Of a stretch of DNA of 64,000 bases, positions 16,968-25,973 are shown in pieces. This stretch comes from Turneriella sp. GTDB lineage: Bacteria > Spirochaetota > Leptospiria > Turneriellales > Turneriellaceae. Position numbers and translations under genes: made by a program. Position 1 is the stretch's first letter; every line of letters starts with the position of its first letter. The stretch lies in NCBI GenBank assembly GCA_019186965.1, contig JABARV010000023.1, positions 1 through 64,000 of the forward strand. Direction: 5' to 3'. Under the pieces are notes generated by a model. It did not search any database and had not been told where the DNA came from. It saw nothing but the letters and a program-made list of their open reading frames with translations.

Positions 16968-17747
16968 ATGCACAAACCTGTGGCACTTATTACGGGCGCG
17001 TCGGCGGGCATTGGCTTTGAGATGGCAAAAATTTTCGCCGCACGGGGGTACGACCTCGTTGTTGTGGCGCGTACCGCAAAAAAGCTTAAAGAAATCCGTA
17101 CACAAATTCCGGCGCATACCATCGTAACGGATATTCCACTTGATTTATCGCTCCCTAATGCGGCGGCAAAACTTTTTGCTGCGACGCAAAAAAAGAAACT
17201 CAAGGTGGATGTCCTCGTCAATAATGCTGGGTTTGGTAGTAATGGGCGTTTTGTCGAACTCGACCGTAAAAACGAACTACAAGAAATTGATTTAAATGTG
17301 CGCACCCTTACCGAGCTTTGCCATTTTTATGGTAAAGAGATGGCTGCGCGGGGAACGGGTAAAATTTTGAATGTCGCCTCAACCGCTGCTTTCCAACCAG
17401 GTCCCTACATGGCTGTCTACTATGCGACAAAGGCGTATGTACTCAGTTTTAGCGAAGCTATTATGGAAGAATTAAAACCCAAAGGCGTTCGTGTTTCGGT
17501 GTTGTGCCCTGGGCCAACACATACTGCTTTTGTCGAACGTGCGGGTATGCAAGGTATTCGGCTTTTTAAAAATAAATTTATGCATCCGATGAGCGCTGTA
17601 GATGTAGCGAAAATAGGGGTGAAACAGTTTTTGAGGGGTAAAAAAATTATCATCCCTGGCTTTATGAATAAACTGGTAGCATTTGCGAACCGTTTCTCTC
17701 CCCGTTTTTTGGTACGTAAAATTGCAGCCAGCCTTAATAGGATTTAG
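16968..17747 (+). CDS. Short-chain dehydrogenase/reductase
   Basis: A 259-residue NAD(P)-dependent oxidoreductase of the classical SDR family. The cofactor glycine motif is TGASAGIG, the structural motif is NNAG, and the active site is YYATKAY (YxxxK) with a Ser in NVASTAAF. The best resemblance is to the DltE/YqjQ type of acyl or ketoacyl reductases. The substrate is unknown. The ATG at 16968 directly precedes the family start (HKPVALITGAS); the frame is open 14 codons further upstream. The next gene begins 1 nt after its stop, so it is co-transcribed with the acetoacetyl-CoA synthetase-like gene, which suggests a shared role in 3-oxoacid or 3-hydroxyacid metabolism. Confidence 0.88.
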   Translation: MHKPVALITGASAGIGFEMAKIFAARGYDLVVVARTAKKLKEIRTQIPAHTIVTDIPLDLSLPNAAAKLFAATQKKKLKVDVLVNNAGFGSNGRFVELDRKNELQEIDLNVRTLTELCHFYGKEMAARGTGKILNVASTAAFQPGPYMAVYYATKAYVLSFSEAIMEELKPKGVRVSVLCPGPTHTAFVERAGMQGIRLFKNKFMHPMSAVDVAKIGVKQFLRGKKIIIPGFMNKLVAFANRFSPRFLVRKIAASLNRI

Positions 17748-17748
17748 T

Positions 17749-19704
17749 ATGGTCGATGTTTTGTGGCAACCTCCAGAAGATAATGCAATGGCTCGTTTCC
17801 GTGCATTTGTGGGTAAACGCATAGGAAGAAAATTACACAGTTATTCCGAACTCTATGACTATTCGATTAAACATAATGGAGAGTTTTGGCTCCTTTTTAT
17901 AGAATACGCCCAAATTCCATTTTTGAAGCCACCGGCTGTAGCTATGGAAATCCGCAGCCCATGGCGTAAAAGCCAGTGGTTTCCGGGTTCCTATGCCAAT
18001 TGGGCACAAATGGCGCTACAAAACCGGCGTAACGATACAAAACTGGCTGTTGAAAGTTTTGATGAAAAAGGTGCGCGTGTAAAATGGTCTTTTGCAGATC
18101 TTTACCGCCGCGTGGCGGCGTTTCAGCAACTCGTCCAAAGCGAAGGTCTTTCAAAAGGCGGTAAACTGGCTGCGTTTATGCCTAATACCGAAGAGACTCT
18201 GCTTACGCTTTTAGCTTCGGTTTCTTGCGGCGCGACTTTTAGTTCAACTTCTCCCGATTTTGGGGTAGGCGCAGCAGCGGACCGTTTAACGCAATTTAAC
18301 CCGCAAATTCTTGTTGCGTCGGCGTACTACTTTTTTAAAGGAAAAAAAATTAGCGTTCTTGAAAAAATTATTGAAATCTCGAAAAAGGTAGAGGCGCTTA
18401 AAACACTCTTCATTTTTCGCGCAGAAAAGCCGGATGTAGATTTTCTCCAGCAAACTTTACCGCAGGTAAAAATTGTTGTGGTTACGGTAGAGGAAGAAAG
18501 CGCAGAGGAAATCCGTTTTGCGCCTTATGCATTTGAAGATCCACTCTACGTGATGTATTCTTCGGGAACAACTGGCCTTCCCAAGGGTATTATACAAGGG
18601 CATGGCGTAATAATAAACCATGTTAAAGAACATACCCTCCACTGTGGTTCAAGTAGCGCGGACAAAATTTTTTATTACACAACGTGTGGTTGGATGATGT
18701 ACAATTGGTTGGTGAGCGCCCTTTGCTTTGGCGCGTCTCTTGTGCTTTTTGACGGCAATCCATTCCACCATGGATCGGAACTTCTTTTTAAACTGGCACG
18801 CGAAACGGGGCTTACCGTGTTTGGTACGAGCGCAAAATACCTTACGACGCTTATGCAGCATAAGTTTGAGGGAAAAGAAATACTGCAAAAAAGTAAAGTT
18901 CGTTTAATTTTATCTACAGGTTCGGTGCTTCCTCCCGAAGGTTTTAGATACGTGTACGAACACCTCCATCCTTCTATACACCTTGCGTCGATTTCAGGCG
19001 GCACCGACCTTAACGGTTGTTGGGCGTTGGGTAATCCTGACGAACCTGTTGTTTCAGGAGAATTGCAGTCGCGAGGGCTTGGAATGGCGGTTGAAATATT
19101 TAACGATGAAGCAAAACCGGTTGTAGACGAAATGGGAGAGTTGGTATGTACAAAACCATTCCCCTCGATGCCGCTGGGTTTTTTAGGCGATACAGATGGA
19201 GCGCGGTATAAATCTTCCTATTTTGATCGCTTTCCCCAACTCGATGTCTGGGCGCATGGAGATTTTGCCTGCCTTACAAAACGGGGTTCTATTGTATTGG
19301 GGGGGCGCAGCGATGCAACGCTCAACCCGGGTGGAGTTCGTATTGGTACGGCGGAAATTTACCGTGTACTTGAACAAATAGGCTTTATAGAAGATTCCCT
19401 CATTATTGGGCGCCCCATGAAAGAGGCGAAAGACGACGAAGAAATTGTACTTTTTGTCAAGCTGCAGGGAGAAAATTTAACCGACGAACAAATCTCTGTA
19501 ATAAAAAATACAATCCGTGAAAAAGTTTCTCCTCGGCACGTACCACAAAAAATATTTCAGGTTAAAGATATTCCGTATACGATTAATGGAAAAAAAGTCG
19601 AGCTTGCGGTTAAATATATTGCTTTAGGACGTGCCATAACTAACAGAGAAACAATTGCCAACAAAGATTCTCTTTTAGAATACGAAAAGCTACTTAAAGC
19701 ATAG
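17749..19704 (+). CDS. Acetoacetate-CoA ligase-like adenylate-forming enzyme
   Basis: A 651-residue member of the ANL superfamily, of the length and layout of acetoacetyl-CoA synthetase. It has the N-terminal ACAS extension (WFPGSYANWAQMAL), the P-loop-like YSSGTTGLPKG, the central TCGWMMYNW, the ATP motif HGDFACLTKRGSIVLGGRSD, and the C-terminal lysine motif YTINGKKVELAVK. It should activate acetoacetate or a similar short acid to its CoA ester with ATP. The start is ATG 17749, 1 nt after the SDR stop. Residues 64-69 (AMEIRS) are encoded by a copy of the AGCTATGGAAATCCG element. The gene ends 15 nt from the convergent mraY. Confidence 0.85.
   Translation: MVDVLWQPPEDNAMARFRAFVGKRIGRKLHSYSELYDYSIKHNGEFWLLFIEYAQIPFLKPPAVAMEIRSPWRKSQWFPGSYANWAQMALQNRRNDTKLAVESFDEKGARVKWSFADLYRRVAAFQQLVQSEGLSKGGKLAAFMPNTEETLLTLLASVSCGATFSSTSPDFGVGAAADRLTQFNPQILVASAYYFFKGKKISVLEKIIEISKKVEALKTLFIFRAEKPDVDFLQQTLPQVKIVVVTVEEESAEEIRFAPYAFEDPLYVMYSSGTTGLPKGIIQGHGVIINHVKEHTLHCGSSSADKIFYYTTCGWMMYNWLVSALCFGASLVLFDGNPFHHGSELLFKLARETGLTVFGTSAKYLTTLMQHKFEGKEILQKSKVRLILSTGSVLPPEGFRYVYEHLHPSIHLASISGGTDLNGCWALGNPDEPVVSGELQSRGLGMAVEIFNDEAKPVVDEMGELVCTKPFPSMPLGFLGDTDGARYKSSYFDRFPQLDVWAHGDFACLTKRGSIVLGGRSDATLNPGGVRIGTAEIYRVLEQIGFIEDSLIIGRPMKEAKDDEEIVLFVKLQGENLTDEQISVIKNTIREKVSPRHVPQKIFQVKDIPYTINGKKVELAVKYIALGRAITNRETIANKDSLLEYEKLLKA
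17939..17954 (+). repeat. TAGCTATGGAAATCCG element inside the acetoacetyl-CoA synthetase-like gene
   Basis: A perfect copy of the 16-mer also seen at 199-214 and, on the other strand, at 16846-16861. It is read in frame and gives AMEIR, in the variable linker between the N-terminal helix region and the WFPG motif. A CCATGG follows five bases later. Confidence 0.7.
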
Positions 19705-19719
19705 TCGTATAAAATATTT

Positions 19720-20835
19720 TTAAATAATTTTGAGGCTTGCTAAAGAAAGGAGGGCCAAAAGAACTCCCATAATCCAAAAACGGATTACGACTTTATTTTC
19801 GTGCCAACCAATGAGCTCAAAATGGTGGTGTATTGGCGCCATTTTGAAAATACGCTTTTTGCGTAGTTTATAAGAGCCCACCTGCAAAATGACGCTGAGC
19901 GCTTCCATAACAAAAATTCCGCCCAAGAGGATGAGCAAAACTTCGCGGTGGATGAGAATTGCGCTCATACCGATTGCACCGCCAATGGCTAAAGAACCTG
20001 TGTCTCCCATAAAAATTTGCGCGGGGTATGCGTTAAACCACAAAAACCCAATACACGCTCCGCCTAGCGCTGCAAGAAAGACAGAAATTTCATTTGCTTC
20101 GGGAACGAAAACGACGCGGAGGTAGTGTGTAACCTCTGGCAGCCCGGTAATATACGCGATTGCCGCGAGCGTTACAATAACGATTACCGAAAGCCCTGTT
20201 GCAAGCCCGTCTAAACCGTCGGTTAAATTAACCGCGTTCGATGTTCCGACGACAATCCACAGCCAAAAGAAAATAGCAAAAATCCCCATGTTGACTATGG
20301 GACTTTTAAGGAAAGGAAGAAAAAGGCTTGTGGCTTGTTCTTGCTCTCCGCGGGGCGTATACGGAAAATAAAATACTACTGTCGCAAAAGCCGCCGCAAT
20401 TAAAATCTGCCAAAAAAATTTAGTGCGTGCTCGCATCCCCCCTGGAATTTTTTTTACCGATTTGGAGTAGTCGTCGATAAACCCAAGCGCACTTAGAGCA
20501 AGCGTACATACCCAAAGGAGCGTTACATAAAGGTTTCCTAAATTTCCCCAAAGAAAAATTGAAACGCTCATGCTTGCCATAATCATAAGGCCGCCCATGG
20601 TGGGGGTGCCTGTTTTGCTCTGGTGGCTTTCGGGACCATCTTGGCGTACCGATTCGCCAAAGCGGAGTTTTTGTAAAAAACGGATAAAGCGCGGCCCAAA
20701 GGTGTATGCTAAAAGAAGCGCGGTGATTGCTGCTGCGACAAGGCGGAACGAAGTATAGTTAAAAATACGAAACCACGAAACATGCTGTTGTAGTGGGGTT
20801 AGGAGAAGCTGTAACACGGGTGACAAGTTAATCAT
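19720..20835 (-). CDS. mraY: Phospho-N-acetylmuramoyl-pentapeptide-transferase
   Basis: A 371-residue polytopic inner-membrane enzyme that transfers phospho-MurNAc-pentapeptide from UDP to undecaprenyl phosphate, giving lipid I. All family signatures are present: GTPTMGGLMI near the N-terminus, the DDxxK motif in FIDDYSKSVKK, NLTDGLDGLA, FMGDTGSLAIGG and the cytoplasmic HHHFE motif close to the C-terminus. About ten transmembrane segments are evident. It is not within a dcw (mur) cluster here but faces glmM and two small membrane proteins, a scattered arrangement. The ATG at 20835 has no visible ribosome binding site. Confidence 0.96.
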   Translation of the reverse strand: MINLSPVLQLLLTPLQQHVSWFRIFNYTSFRLVAAAITALLLAYTFGPRFIRFLQKLRFGESVRQDGPESHQSKTGTPTMGGLMIMASMSVSIFLWGNLGNLYVTLLWVCTLALSALGFIDDYSKSVKKIPGGMRARTKFFWQILIAAAFATVVFYFPYTPRGEQEQATSLFLPFLKSPIVNMGIFAIFFWLWIVVGTSNAVNLTDGLDGLATGLSVIVIVTLAAIAYITGLPEVTHYLRVVFVPEANEISVFLAALGGACIGFLWFNAYPAQIFMGDTGSLAIGGAIGMSAILIHREVLLILLGGIFVMEALSVILQVGSYKLRKKRIFKMAPIHHHFELIGWHENKVVIRFWIMGVLLALLSLASLKII

Positions 20836-20905
20836 GGGTACAGGCTGAAAATGAATTTTATTTTAGAAAAGGTGGACACAGAGCCGTGCGTTTACAGGCT
20901 TTCCC

Positions 20906-21394
20906 GTGATTTTAGTTCATCTCTTGTTTTTACTTATTTCGCTTACCGCGCTTATCGTTCAACTTGTAACGCCCGTGGTGCTCAATATTCCAGTAATGGC
21001 TGTAATACTTTTACTTTTTATTCTCACCCTAGTGTTTTTCAAAAGAGCGCGTAAGGTTCGTGTATTTCCTGTTTTTGCAAGCCTTGCGCTTTTGGTGCAA
21101 AGCGTATTTTTTATCACGAGTATCGCAATATTTTTCGCTATCACTCTTCCTTACGAAAGGCCAGAAGATTCTCCAGCGGTAGTGCAAGGAGTCCGTAAAA
21201 TGCTTAAGAAGCAAGGCTTTCTTGAAGCTTTGCCCGAAACTTCTTCACCACCGCCTACGACCAATGGAAAAGACGCAGGCACGGGTACAACGCAAGTGGA
21301 CGTAAATGCTCCCGATGCGGGAAAAATCCAAATAGAAGTTGAAGATAGCCACGATAAAAAGACAGGCGCACACGAAACGGAGGCTGTACCGTGA
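20906..21394 (+). CDS. Membrane protein of unknown function
   Basis: A 162-residue protein starting with GTG. The first 85 residues hold three hydrophobic segments (HLLFLLISLTALIVQLV, then VMAVILLLFILTLVFF, then a third), and the remainder is a soluble, Pro/Thr/Asp-rich tail without recognisable motif. It overlaps the next gene by 4 nt, and that gene also encodes a membrane protein with a charged tail. The pair is followed at once by glmM, so they may assist an envelope function. No family is recognised. Confidence 0.55.
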   Translation: MILVHLLFLLISLTALIVQLVTPVVLNIPVMAVILLLFILTLVFFKRARKVRVFPVFASLALLVQSVFFITSIAIFFAITLPYERPEDSPAVVQGVRKMLKKQGFLEALPETSSPPPTTNGKDAGTGTTQVDVNAPDAGKIQIEVEDSHDKKTGAHETEAVP

Positions 21395-21768
21395 AGAAAA
21401 CAGGAAAAGTACTGCTTATCTTTTATTTAGCAATTCTTCTCATTCTTTCTTTTTTGCCCCTTACAGGATACTACGCCGCGCTTGGAGCTCTGCCGGTACT
21501 TGCAATTTACCTTTACCGAAAAATTATTTTAGAAGAAGAGTCGCAAGGGCGTATAGTCACACGCGGTATTTTTTTGTTTGCAGGCGTTGTTTTTCTTTTT
21601 GGGTTTGTACTAAACATGTTTTGTACGCTTTATACGACGTACCGAATGGCAGAATTCCGTTCGGCGATTGAAGAGCAAAAAAAGAATTTTTATAAAGAAG
21701 AAGCATCTACTCCAGAGAAAAAAGGTGTTCCCAGCCAAAAACAAAATATTACTCCTACAAAAAAATAA
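21391..21768 (+). CDS. Small membrane protein of unknown function
   Basis: A 125-residue protein starting with GTG, overlapping the previous stop (GTGA). Three hydrophobic segments are followed by a Lys/Gln-rich tail. It resembles its upstream neighbour in layout but not in sequence. The glmM gene begins 2 nt after its stop, making a tight three- to four-gene unit. Confidence 0.55.
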   Translation: MKKTGKVLLIFYLAILLILSFLPLTGYYAALGALPVLAIYLYRKIILEEESQGRIVTRGIFLFAGVVFLFGFVLNMFCTLYTTYRMAEFRSAIEEQKKNFYKEEASTPEKKGVPSQKQNITPTKK

Positions 21769-21770
21769 TT

Positions 21771-23117
21771 ATGGAACTTACGTCTAAAACTTTAAAATTT
21801 TCAATTTCAGGCCTCCGCGGTGTTTATCCCGACGACATTTCTCCCGACAAGTGGGTAGAATATGTCCGTGCGTTTTGTGAAACTTTACCAAAAGGTCCGG
21901 TTGCCGTTGCACGCGACGCCCGCGCAACGGGACAAGCGCTACTCCAAATAACTTCGGGGGTGTTGCAACTTTTAGGAAGGGACGTGCACGATTTGGGGCT
22001 TGTTCCTACGCCAACGATTAAAGCGTACGTAAATGCAAAAAAGCTTGCAGGTGGAGTTATGGTAAGTGCATCGCATAACCCAGCAGAATATAACGCGCTC
22101 AAGTTTATCGGGAAAAATGGTTTTTTCTTCGACAAAAAAGCTAATGCTGCGTTTACGCAGGCGCTAAATGCAAAAAAGAAATGGGGTACTATAAAAAATC
22201 AAGGTAAGCGTATCGATGCACATAGCTTAGCTATGGAAATCCATTGCAAAGATATTTTACGCGTTGTACAAAAACCCAAACGGCGCTTGAAAGTAGTCAT
22301 TGACCCCGTAGGTTCGTGCGGAGGTGAAATTGCGACGCTCTTACTTAAAAAATTAGGATGTACGTTTGAAGCGATACATTTAGAAGAAACGCCTGTATTC
22401 CCGCGTCCTCCCGAACCTACGGCAGGTGCCCTAAAAAAACTAGCGGATGCGGTAAAAAAATACCGGGCAGATATTGGTTTTGCCTTCGACCCTGATGCAG
22501 ATAGGTTATCTTTGGTCGACGAAAATGGGCGTGCTATTGGCGAAGAATATACGTTGCCTTTGGCTGTTTTATCTTCTGCAAAAGAGGGTGGTACTGTCGT
22601 TGCTAACCTTTCTACATCGATGCTTACACAAAGCGCGGCCGAAATAAAAAAATGTAAATTTGTCCGTAGTGAAGTAGGTGAAGCAAATGTCGTTGCAGAA
22701 ATGCTTAAGCGTAAGTCGTCTATAGGCGGCGAAGGTAATGGCGGAGTTATTGATGCACGCCTTTATTCTTTTGGCCGTGACGCACTCTCGGGTATAGCGC
22801 ATATTGTATCTCTTGTTGCGTCGGCAAAGGAGCCACTTTCGTATTGGGTAAACCTATTGCCACGTTTTACAATGGTAAAACAAGTCTATAAGGACGTAAC
22901 TAAAGAAGGTATGGAAAAAGCTGTGGAAAGAGCCAAAGGAATCATGGCTAATACGCGGATTGATACTCGCGATGGAATCCATCTTTCTGGAAATATAGAG
23001 GGAATGCCCGCTTGGATTCACTTACGCACATCGAACACCGAACCTGTGGTGCGCCTCATTGCAGAGGCTGTATCGAAAGAAACTTTAAAGAAACTGCTTG
23101 ATGCAGCACAATTATGA
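21771..23117 (+). CDS. glmM: Phosphoglucosamine mutase / phosphohexomutase
   Basis: A 448-residue alpha-D-phosphohexomutase. The active-site phosphoserine loop is SASHNPAEYN (Ser101), the Mg2+ site is FDPDADRL, and the sugar-binding loop is GGEGNGGVI. The C-terminal phosphate-binding motif reads RTSNTEPVVRLIAEA. The sequence fits the archaeal/GlmM-ManB group; the substrate may be glucosamine-6-P, giving GlcN-1-P for UDP-GlcNAc, or another hexose-P. It follows two membrane-protein genes by 2 nt and overlaps the Nudix gene by 4 nt. Residues around 154-158 (AMEIH) come from an AGCTATGG element. Confidence 0.85.
   Translation: MELTSKTLKFSISGLRGVYPDDISPDKWVEYVRAFCETLPKGPVAVARDARATGQALLQITSGVLQLLGRDVHDLGLVPTPTIKAYVNAKKLAGGVMVSASHNPAEYNALKFIGKNGFFFDKKANAAFTQALNAKKKWGTIKNQGKRIDAHSLAMEIHCKDILRVVQKPKRRLKVVIDPVGSCGGEIATLLLKKLGCTFEAIHLEETPVFPRPPEPTAGALKKLADAVKKYRADIGFAFDPDADRLSLVDENGRAIGEEYTLPLAVLSSAKEGGTVVANLSTSMLTQSAAEIKKCKFVRSEVGEANVVAEMLKRKSSIGGEGNGGVIDARLYSFGRDALSGIAHIVSLVASAKEPLSYWVNLLPRFTMVKQVYKDVTKEGMEKAVERAKGIMANTRIDTRDGIHLSGNIEGMPAWIHLRTSNTEPVVRLIAEAVSKETLKKLLDAAQL
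22221..22242 (+). repeat. CATAGCT-T-AGCTATGGAAATCC element inside glmM
   Basis: The stretch 22221-22235 is a 15-bp inverted repeat with a single central base (CATAGCT-T-AGCTATG), continuing into GGAAATCC. The last 15 bases match the elements at 199-213 and 17939-17953. It is read in frame as SLAMEI, at a variable loop between domains 1 and 2 of the mutase. Confidence 0.7.
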
Positions 23118-23617
23118 AGGTACTTTACCGCGACAAAGAAATTGCTTTTACCCTTGTAAAAACTCGCTTCGGGGAAAAGCCGCTTTTGCAGTACCCCAGA
23201 GCAGCGGGAATTCTTGCGGTTGAGCCGGGAAAGCTCAAGAAAAAGTTTTTGTGGCTTGTGGAACAGTATAGGTTGGGTTCGGGCGCAAAATCGTGGGAGA
23301 TTCCAGCGGGGAAAAAAAAAACAAACGAGACGATTTTGGCGTGTGCGAAGCGTGAGCTTGCCGAAGAAGCAGGGCTTAAAGCACGGTTTTGGAAAAAATG
23401 TATACATTACCATCCAGCGATTAGTTTTTCAACAGAAATATTGCATTTATTTGTTGCGCGTAATTTAACCGAAAAAAAAATCCCCCACGACGACGACGAA
23501 GTTTTTTCAAATAAAAAAGCGTTTAGCGAAATGGAACTTAAACGTTTAATAAGTAACCATAAAATTACCGACAGCAAGACCCTTTTGGCTTTCTGGCTTT
23601 TTGAAAAAATAAAGTAA
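23114..23617 (+). CDS. Nudix hydrolase
   Basis: A 167-residue Nudix-fold pyrophosphatase. The Nudix box is complete: Gly66, Glu72, Arg80-Glu81 and Glu84-Glu85 followed by AGL. The upstream WEIPAGKK and the FLWLVEQYRLG stretch fit the ADP-ribose pyrophosphatase group, which hydrolyses ADP-ribose or ADP-sugars to AMP plus sugar phosphate. The substrate is inferred from family only. It overlaps glmM by 4 nt. The gpsA start is 45 nt downstream. Confidence 0.87.
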   Translation: MKVLYRDKEIAFTLVKTRFGEKPLLQYPRAAGILAVEPGKLKKKFLWLVEQYRLGSGAKSWEIPAGKKKTNETILACAKRELAEEAGLKARFWKKCIHYHPAISFSTEILHLFVARNLTEKKIPHDDDEVFSNKKAFSEMELKRLISNHKITDSKTLLAFWLFEKIK

Positions 23618-23661
23618 AAGTTTGTTATTGCCGTGTGTGCGGCGATTTGTTACGCGCCGCC

Positions 23662-24657
23662 ATGCGTATATCAGTCATTGGCGCGGGTTCTTTTGGTACC
23701 GCGCTTGCAAAACTTGTAGCAGAAAATGGGCACGACACGCTTATTTGGAGCCACTCAGAAGATACGGCAAAAGTTATTGAAGAGCACCACGAAAATTCCA
23801 TTTATCTCAAAGAGATTAAGCTGCCAGAGAAAATCCACGCAACAACCGATTTTGAAAAAGCGGCAAAATTTGCCGAGCTTCTAATTAGCGCAACGCCAAC
23901 GCAGGCAATTCGCGAAGTTTACACGTTGAACGACAGGCACCGTATGTTGAATGCCCCCATTGTTGTCGCATCCAAAGGTATTGAAAAAAAGTCGCACATG
24001 CTTGTATGCGATATTTTTACCGATGTTTTTGGAGGAGCAAAGAAAAAAAATCTTTTCTTTTTAAGCGGGCCCTCTTTTGCGCGAGAAATTGCGCTTAAAA
24101 TGCCAACCGCAATCACTATTGCAGGGTACGATGTGACGCATTTACCCGAAATCCAAAAGGTTTTTCACAACGAGTACTTTCGTGCATACGCAACCGAAGA
24201 TGTTTTGGGCGTCGAACTAGGCGGAGCTCTCAAAAACGTGATGGCAATTGCAACGGGTATTGCGGATGGCTTAAAGCTTGGCAGTAATACCCGTGCGGCG
24301 ATTATTACGCGTGGCCTTGCAGAAATTGCGCGGCTTGGTGAAAAATTAGGAGCGAAACCTATTACGTTTATGGGGCTTGCGGGAATGGGCGATTTGGTGC
24401 TTACCTGCACAGGAGATTTATCGCGCAACCGTACTGTTGGACTAAAACTTGGCCAAGGGATGACCTTAAAAGCGATCCAAAGCGAAATGCGCATGGTCGC
24501 CGAAGGAGTCCCCACGACAGAAAGCGCGTATGAACTTGCGGCAAAACTTAATGTCGATATGCCTATAACCGCAGCGGTATATAAAGTACTTTACGAAAAC
24601 ATGCCAGCAAAAGATGCAATAAAAGAACTTATGGGGCGTTCGATAAAATTTGAATAA
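23662..24657 (+). CDS. gpsA: Glycerol-3-phosphate dehydrogenase [NAD(P)+]
   Basis: A 331-residue cytoplasmic enzyme that reduces dihydroxyacetone phosphate to glycerol-3-phosphate for phospholipids. The Rossmann motif VIGAGSFGTALA is at residues 5-16, the catalytic Lys region reads LGGALKNVMAIATGIADGL, and SGPSFAREI and GLAGMGDLVLTCTG are diagnostic of the family. The ATG at 23662 places the Rossmann strand at once after the start, as in homologues; the open frame 9 codons upstream is unlikely. The gene ends 1 nt from the convergent DsbD-like gene. Confidence 0.95.
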   Translation: MRISVIGAGSFGTALAKLVAENGHDTLIWSHSEDTAKVIEEHHENSIYLKEIKLPEKIHATTDFEKAAKFAELLISATPTQAIREVYTLNDRHRMLNAPIVVASKGIEKKSHMLVCDIFTDVFGGAKKKNLFFLSGPSFAREIALKMPTAITIAGYDVTHLPEIQKVFHNEYFRAYATEDVLGVELGGALKNVMAIATGIADGLKLGSNTRAAIITRGLAEIARLGEKLGAKPITFMGLAGMGDLVLTCTGDLSRNRTVGLKLGQGMTLKAIQSEMRMVAEGVPTTESAYELAAKLNVDMPITAAVYKVLYENMPAKDAIKELMGRSIKFE

Positions 24658-24658
24658 C

Positions 24659-25903
24659 TTAGTCTTTAAGCGCAAGCCGTAATTCACGCATTGTCGCAAG
24701 CTTATTGTAGAATCCCAAAAGAGTGTGTATAAGTTCACCGTTGCTTTTTGCAAGCACAACAGTGGGAAGTCCACGGATATTGTATTTGTGCGCGAGTTTG
24801 TCTAATTCTTCTGTAGGTGTAGAATAATCGACGCGTACGGGAAGAATATTTTTTTCGAGTGCAAAGTCGATAAACTCATCTTGCGTAAAAAGTTTTTTTT
24901 CCATCTCTTCGCATGCAGCGCACCAGTCTGCCCAAAAATCAATAAAAAGAATTTTATTTTCTTTCGCTGCAATTTTTTTAGCTTCGTCTAAATTTCCATA
25001 CCATTTAAGCCGTCCTTGTGGGAGCGCCATTGGAGCTCTGTCTTTGGCTTCTTTTAGGGTAAAAGTTTCTGTCATTGGTTTTGCGTCGGCACTACCGTAT
25101 TTTACGAAAAACGAAGTAAAAAGGAATAGCCCAAGCCCAGACAAAAGTAGCATTCCCGAAGTGTTTATCTTGTACCGCATAGAAATTGCTCCCTCGCTTT
25201 TGTTAGGTTCCGCTAAAAGAAAAAATGTTACGCACATACCAAGCCCTAATAATGCAAACGGAATAAGTTGTCCTTTTGCCGGAAAATCTGCTACCAAATC
25301 CTCTGCTATATGGAATGCTGTTGCGATAAGGATAATGCCCGACGCGTACGGCAAATAATTTTGGAAACGCTGTATCTTGGGCATAAATACAAAAAGTATA
25401 GCAATAATGAAAAGTGGTAATCCTAACCCCAAAGAAAAAATAAAAGTTTCTTTAAGGATGCTTCCATTGGTGTTGTATAGACTTGTAAAAAAATTGGCCA
25501 ATGCAGTTTTTGTTAAATTAAGCGAAAGGTATATTGCTATAAATACCAAAAGGACAAGCATCCATACGGATGTATTTTTTTCTGCAAAATAGTTTTCGTG
25601 TACAAAGGGGATGCTCAATAATTTTGCATAAAAAAGCGCAAGTATTAGAAGAATAAACGCCGCTAAAAGTGTAACGTAGGGGAGGGAAAAAAAATTTAAT
25701 AACGGTAATCCTCCCAAAGTAAGGAGGGCAGTCGTAAATATAACAAAAAGGATTAAAAAAAGTAGAGCGCTAAAAAGAGCGTTTTTGCGGTTTTCTCTTT
25801 GGGGGCTCCAGAAAGCATACAAAAGAAACGGTAGTACGGGGTAAAGTGCGGTAGAAAGTGTTGAAATAAATGCCATGCCAAACGTGGTCGAAAGAGTAAG
25901 CAT
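24659..25903 (-). CDS. DsbD-like membrane thioredoxin protein lacking transmembrane cysteines
   Basis: A 414-residue protein with about eight transmembrane segments (residues 10-265) and a C-terminal thioredoxin domain carrying WCAAC (Cys328, Cys331) in FIDFWADWCAACEEMEKK, the DsbD gamma-domain signature. In DsbD and CcdA, two membrane cysteines (in TPCVLP and SPCTAP contexts) relay electrons from thioredoxin. Here the matching first stretch reads TALYPVLPF and the second has no Cys; the only membrane Cys is Cys224, elsewhere. The N-terminal periplasmic alpha domain of DsbD is also absent. It may use another relay, or act only as an anchored thioredoxin. Confidence 0.78.
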   Translation of the reverse strand: MLTLSTTFGMAFISTLSTALYPVLPFLLYAFWSPQRENRKNALFSALLFLILFVIFTTALLTLGGLPLLNFFSLPYVTLLAAFILLILALFYAKLLSIPFVHENYFAEKNTSVWMLVLLVFIAIYLSLNLTKTALANFFTSLYNTNGSILKETFIFSLGLGLPLFIIAILFVFMPKIQRFQNYLPYASGIILIATAFHIAEDLVADFPAKGQLIPFALLGLGMCVTFFLLAEPNKSEGAISMRYKINTSGMLLLSGLGLFLFTSFFVKYGSADAKPMTETFTLKEAKDRAPMALPQGRLKWYGNLDEAKKIAAKENKILFIDFWADWCAACEEMEKKLFTQDEFIDFALEKNILPVRVDYSTPTEELDKLAHKYNIRGLPTVVLAKSNGELIHTLLGFYNKLATMRELRLALKD

Positions 25904-25973
25904 GTAGGTAATATAAAAAAGAAGAGATGGCGCGACGAATATATGGATTATGCCTAAATATCTAGAGCCTGTG

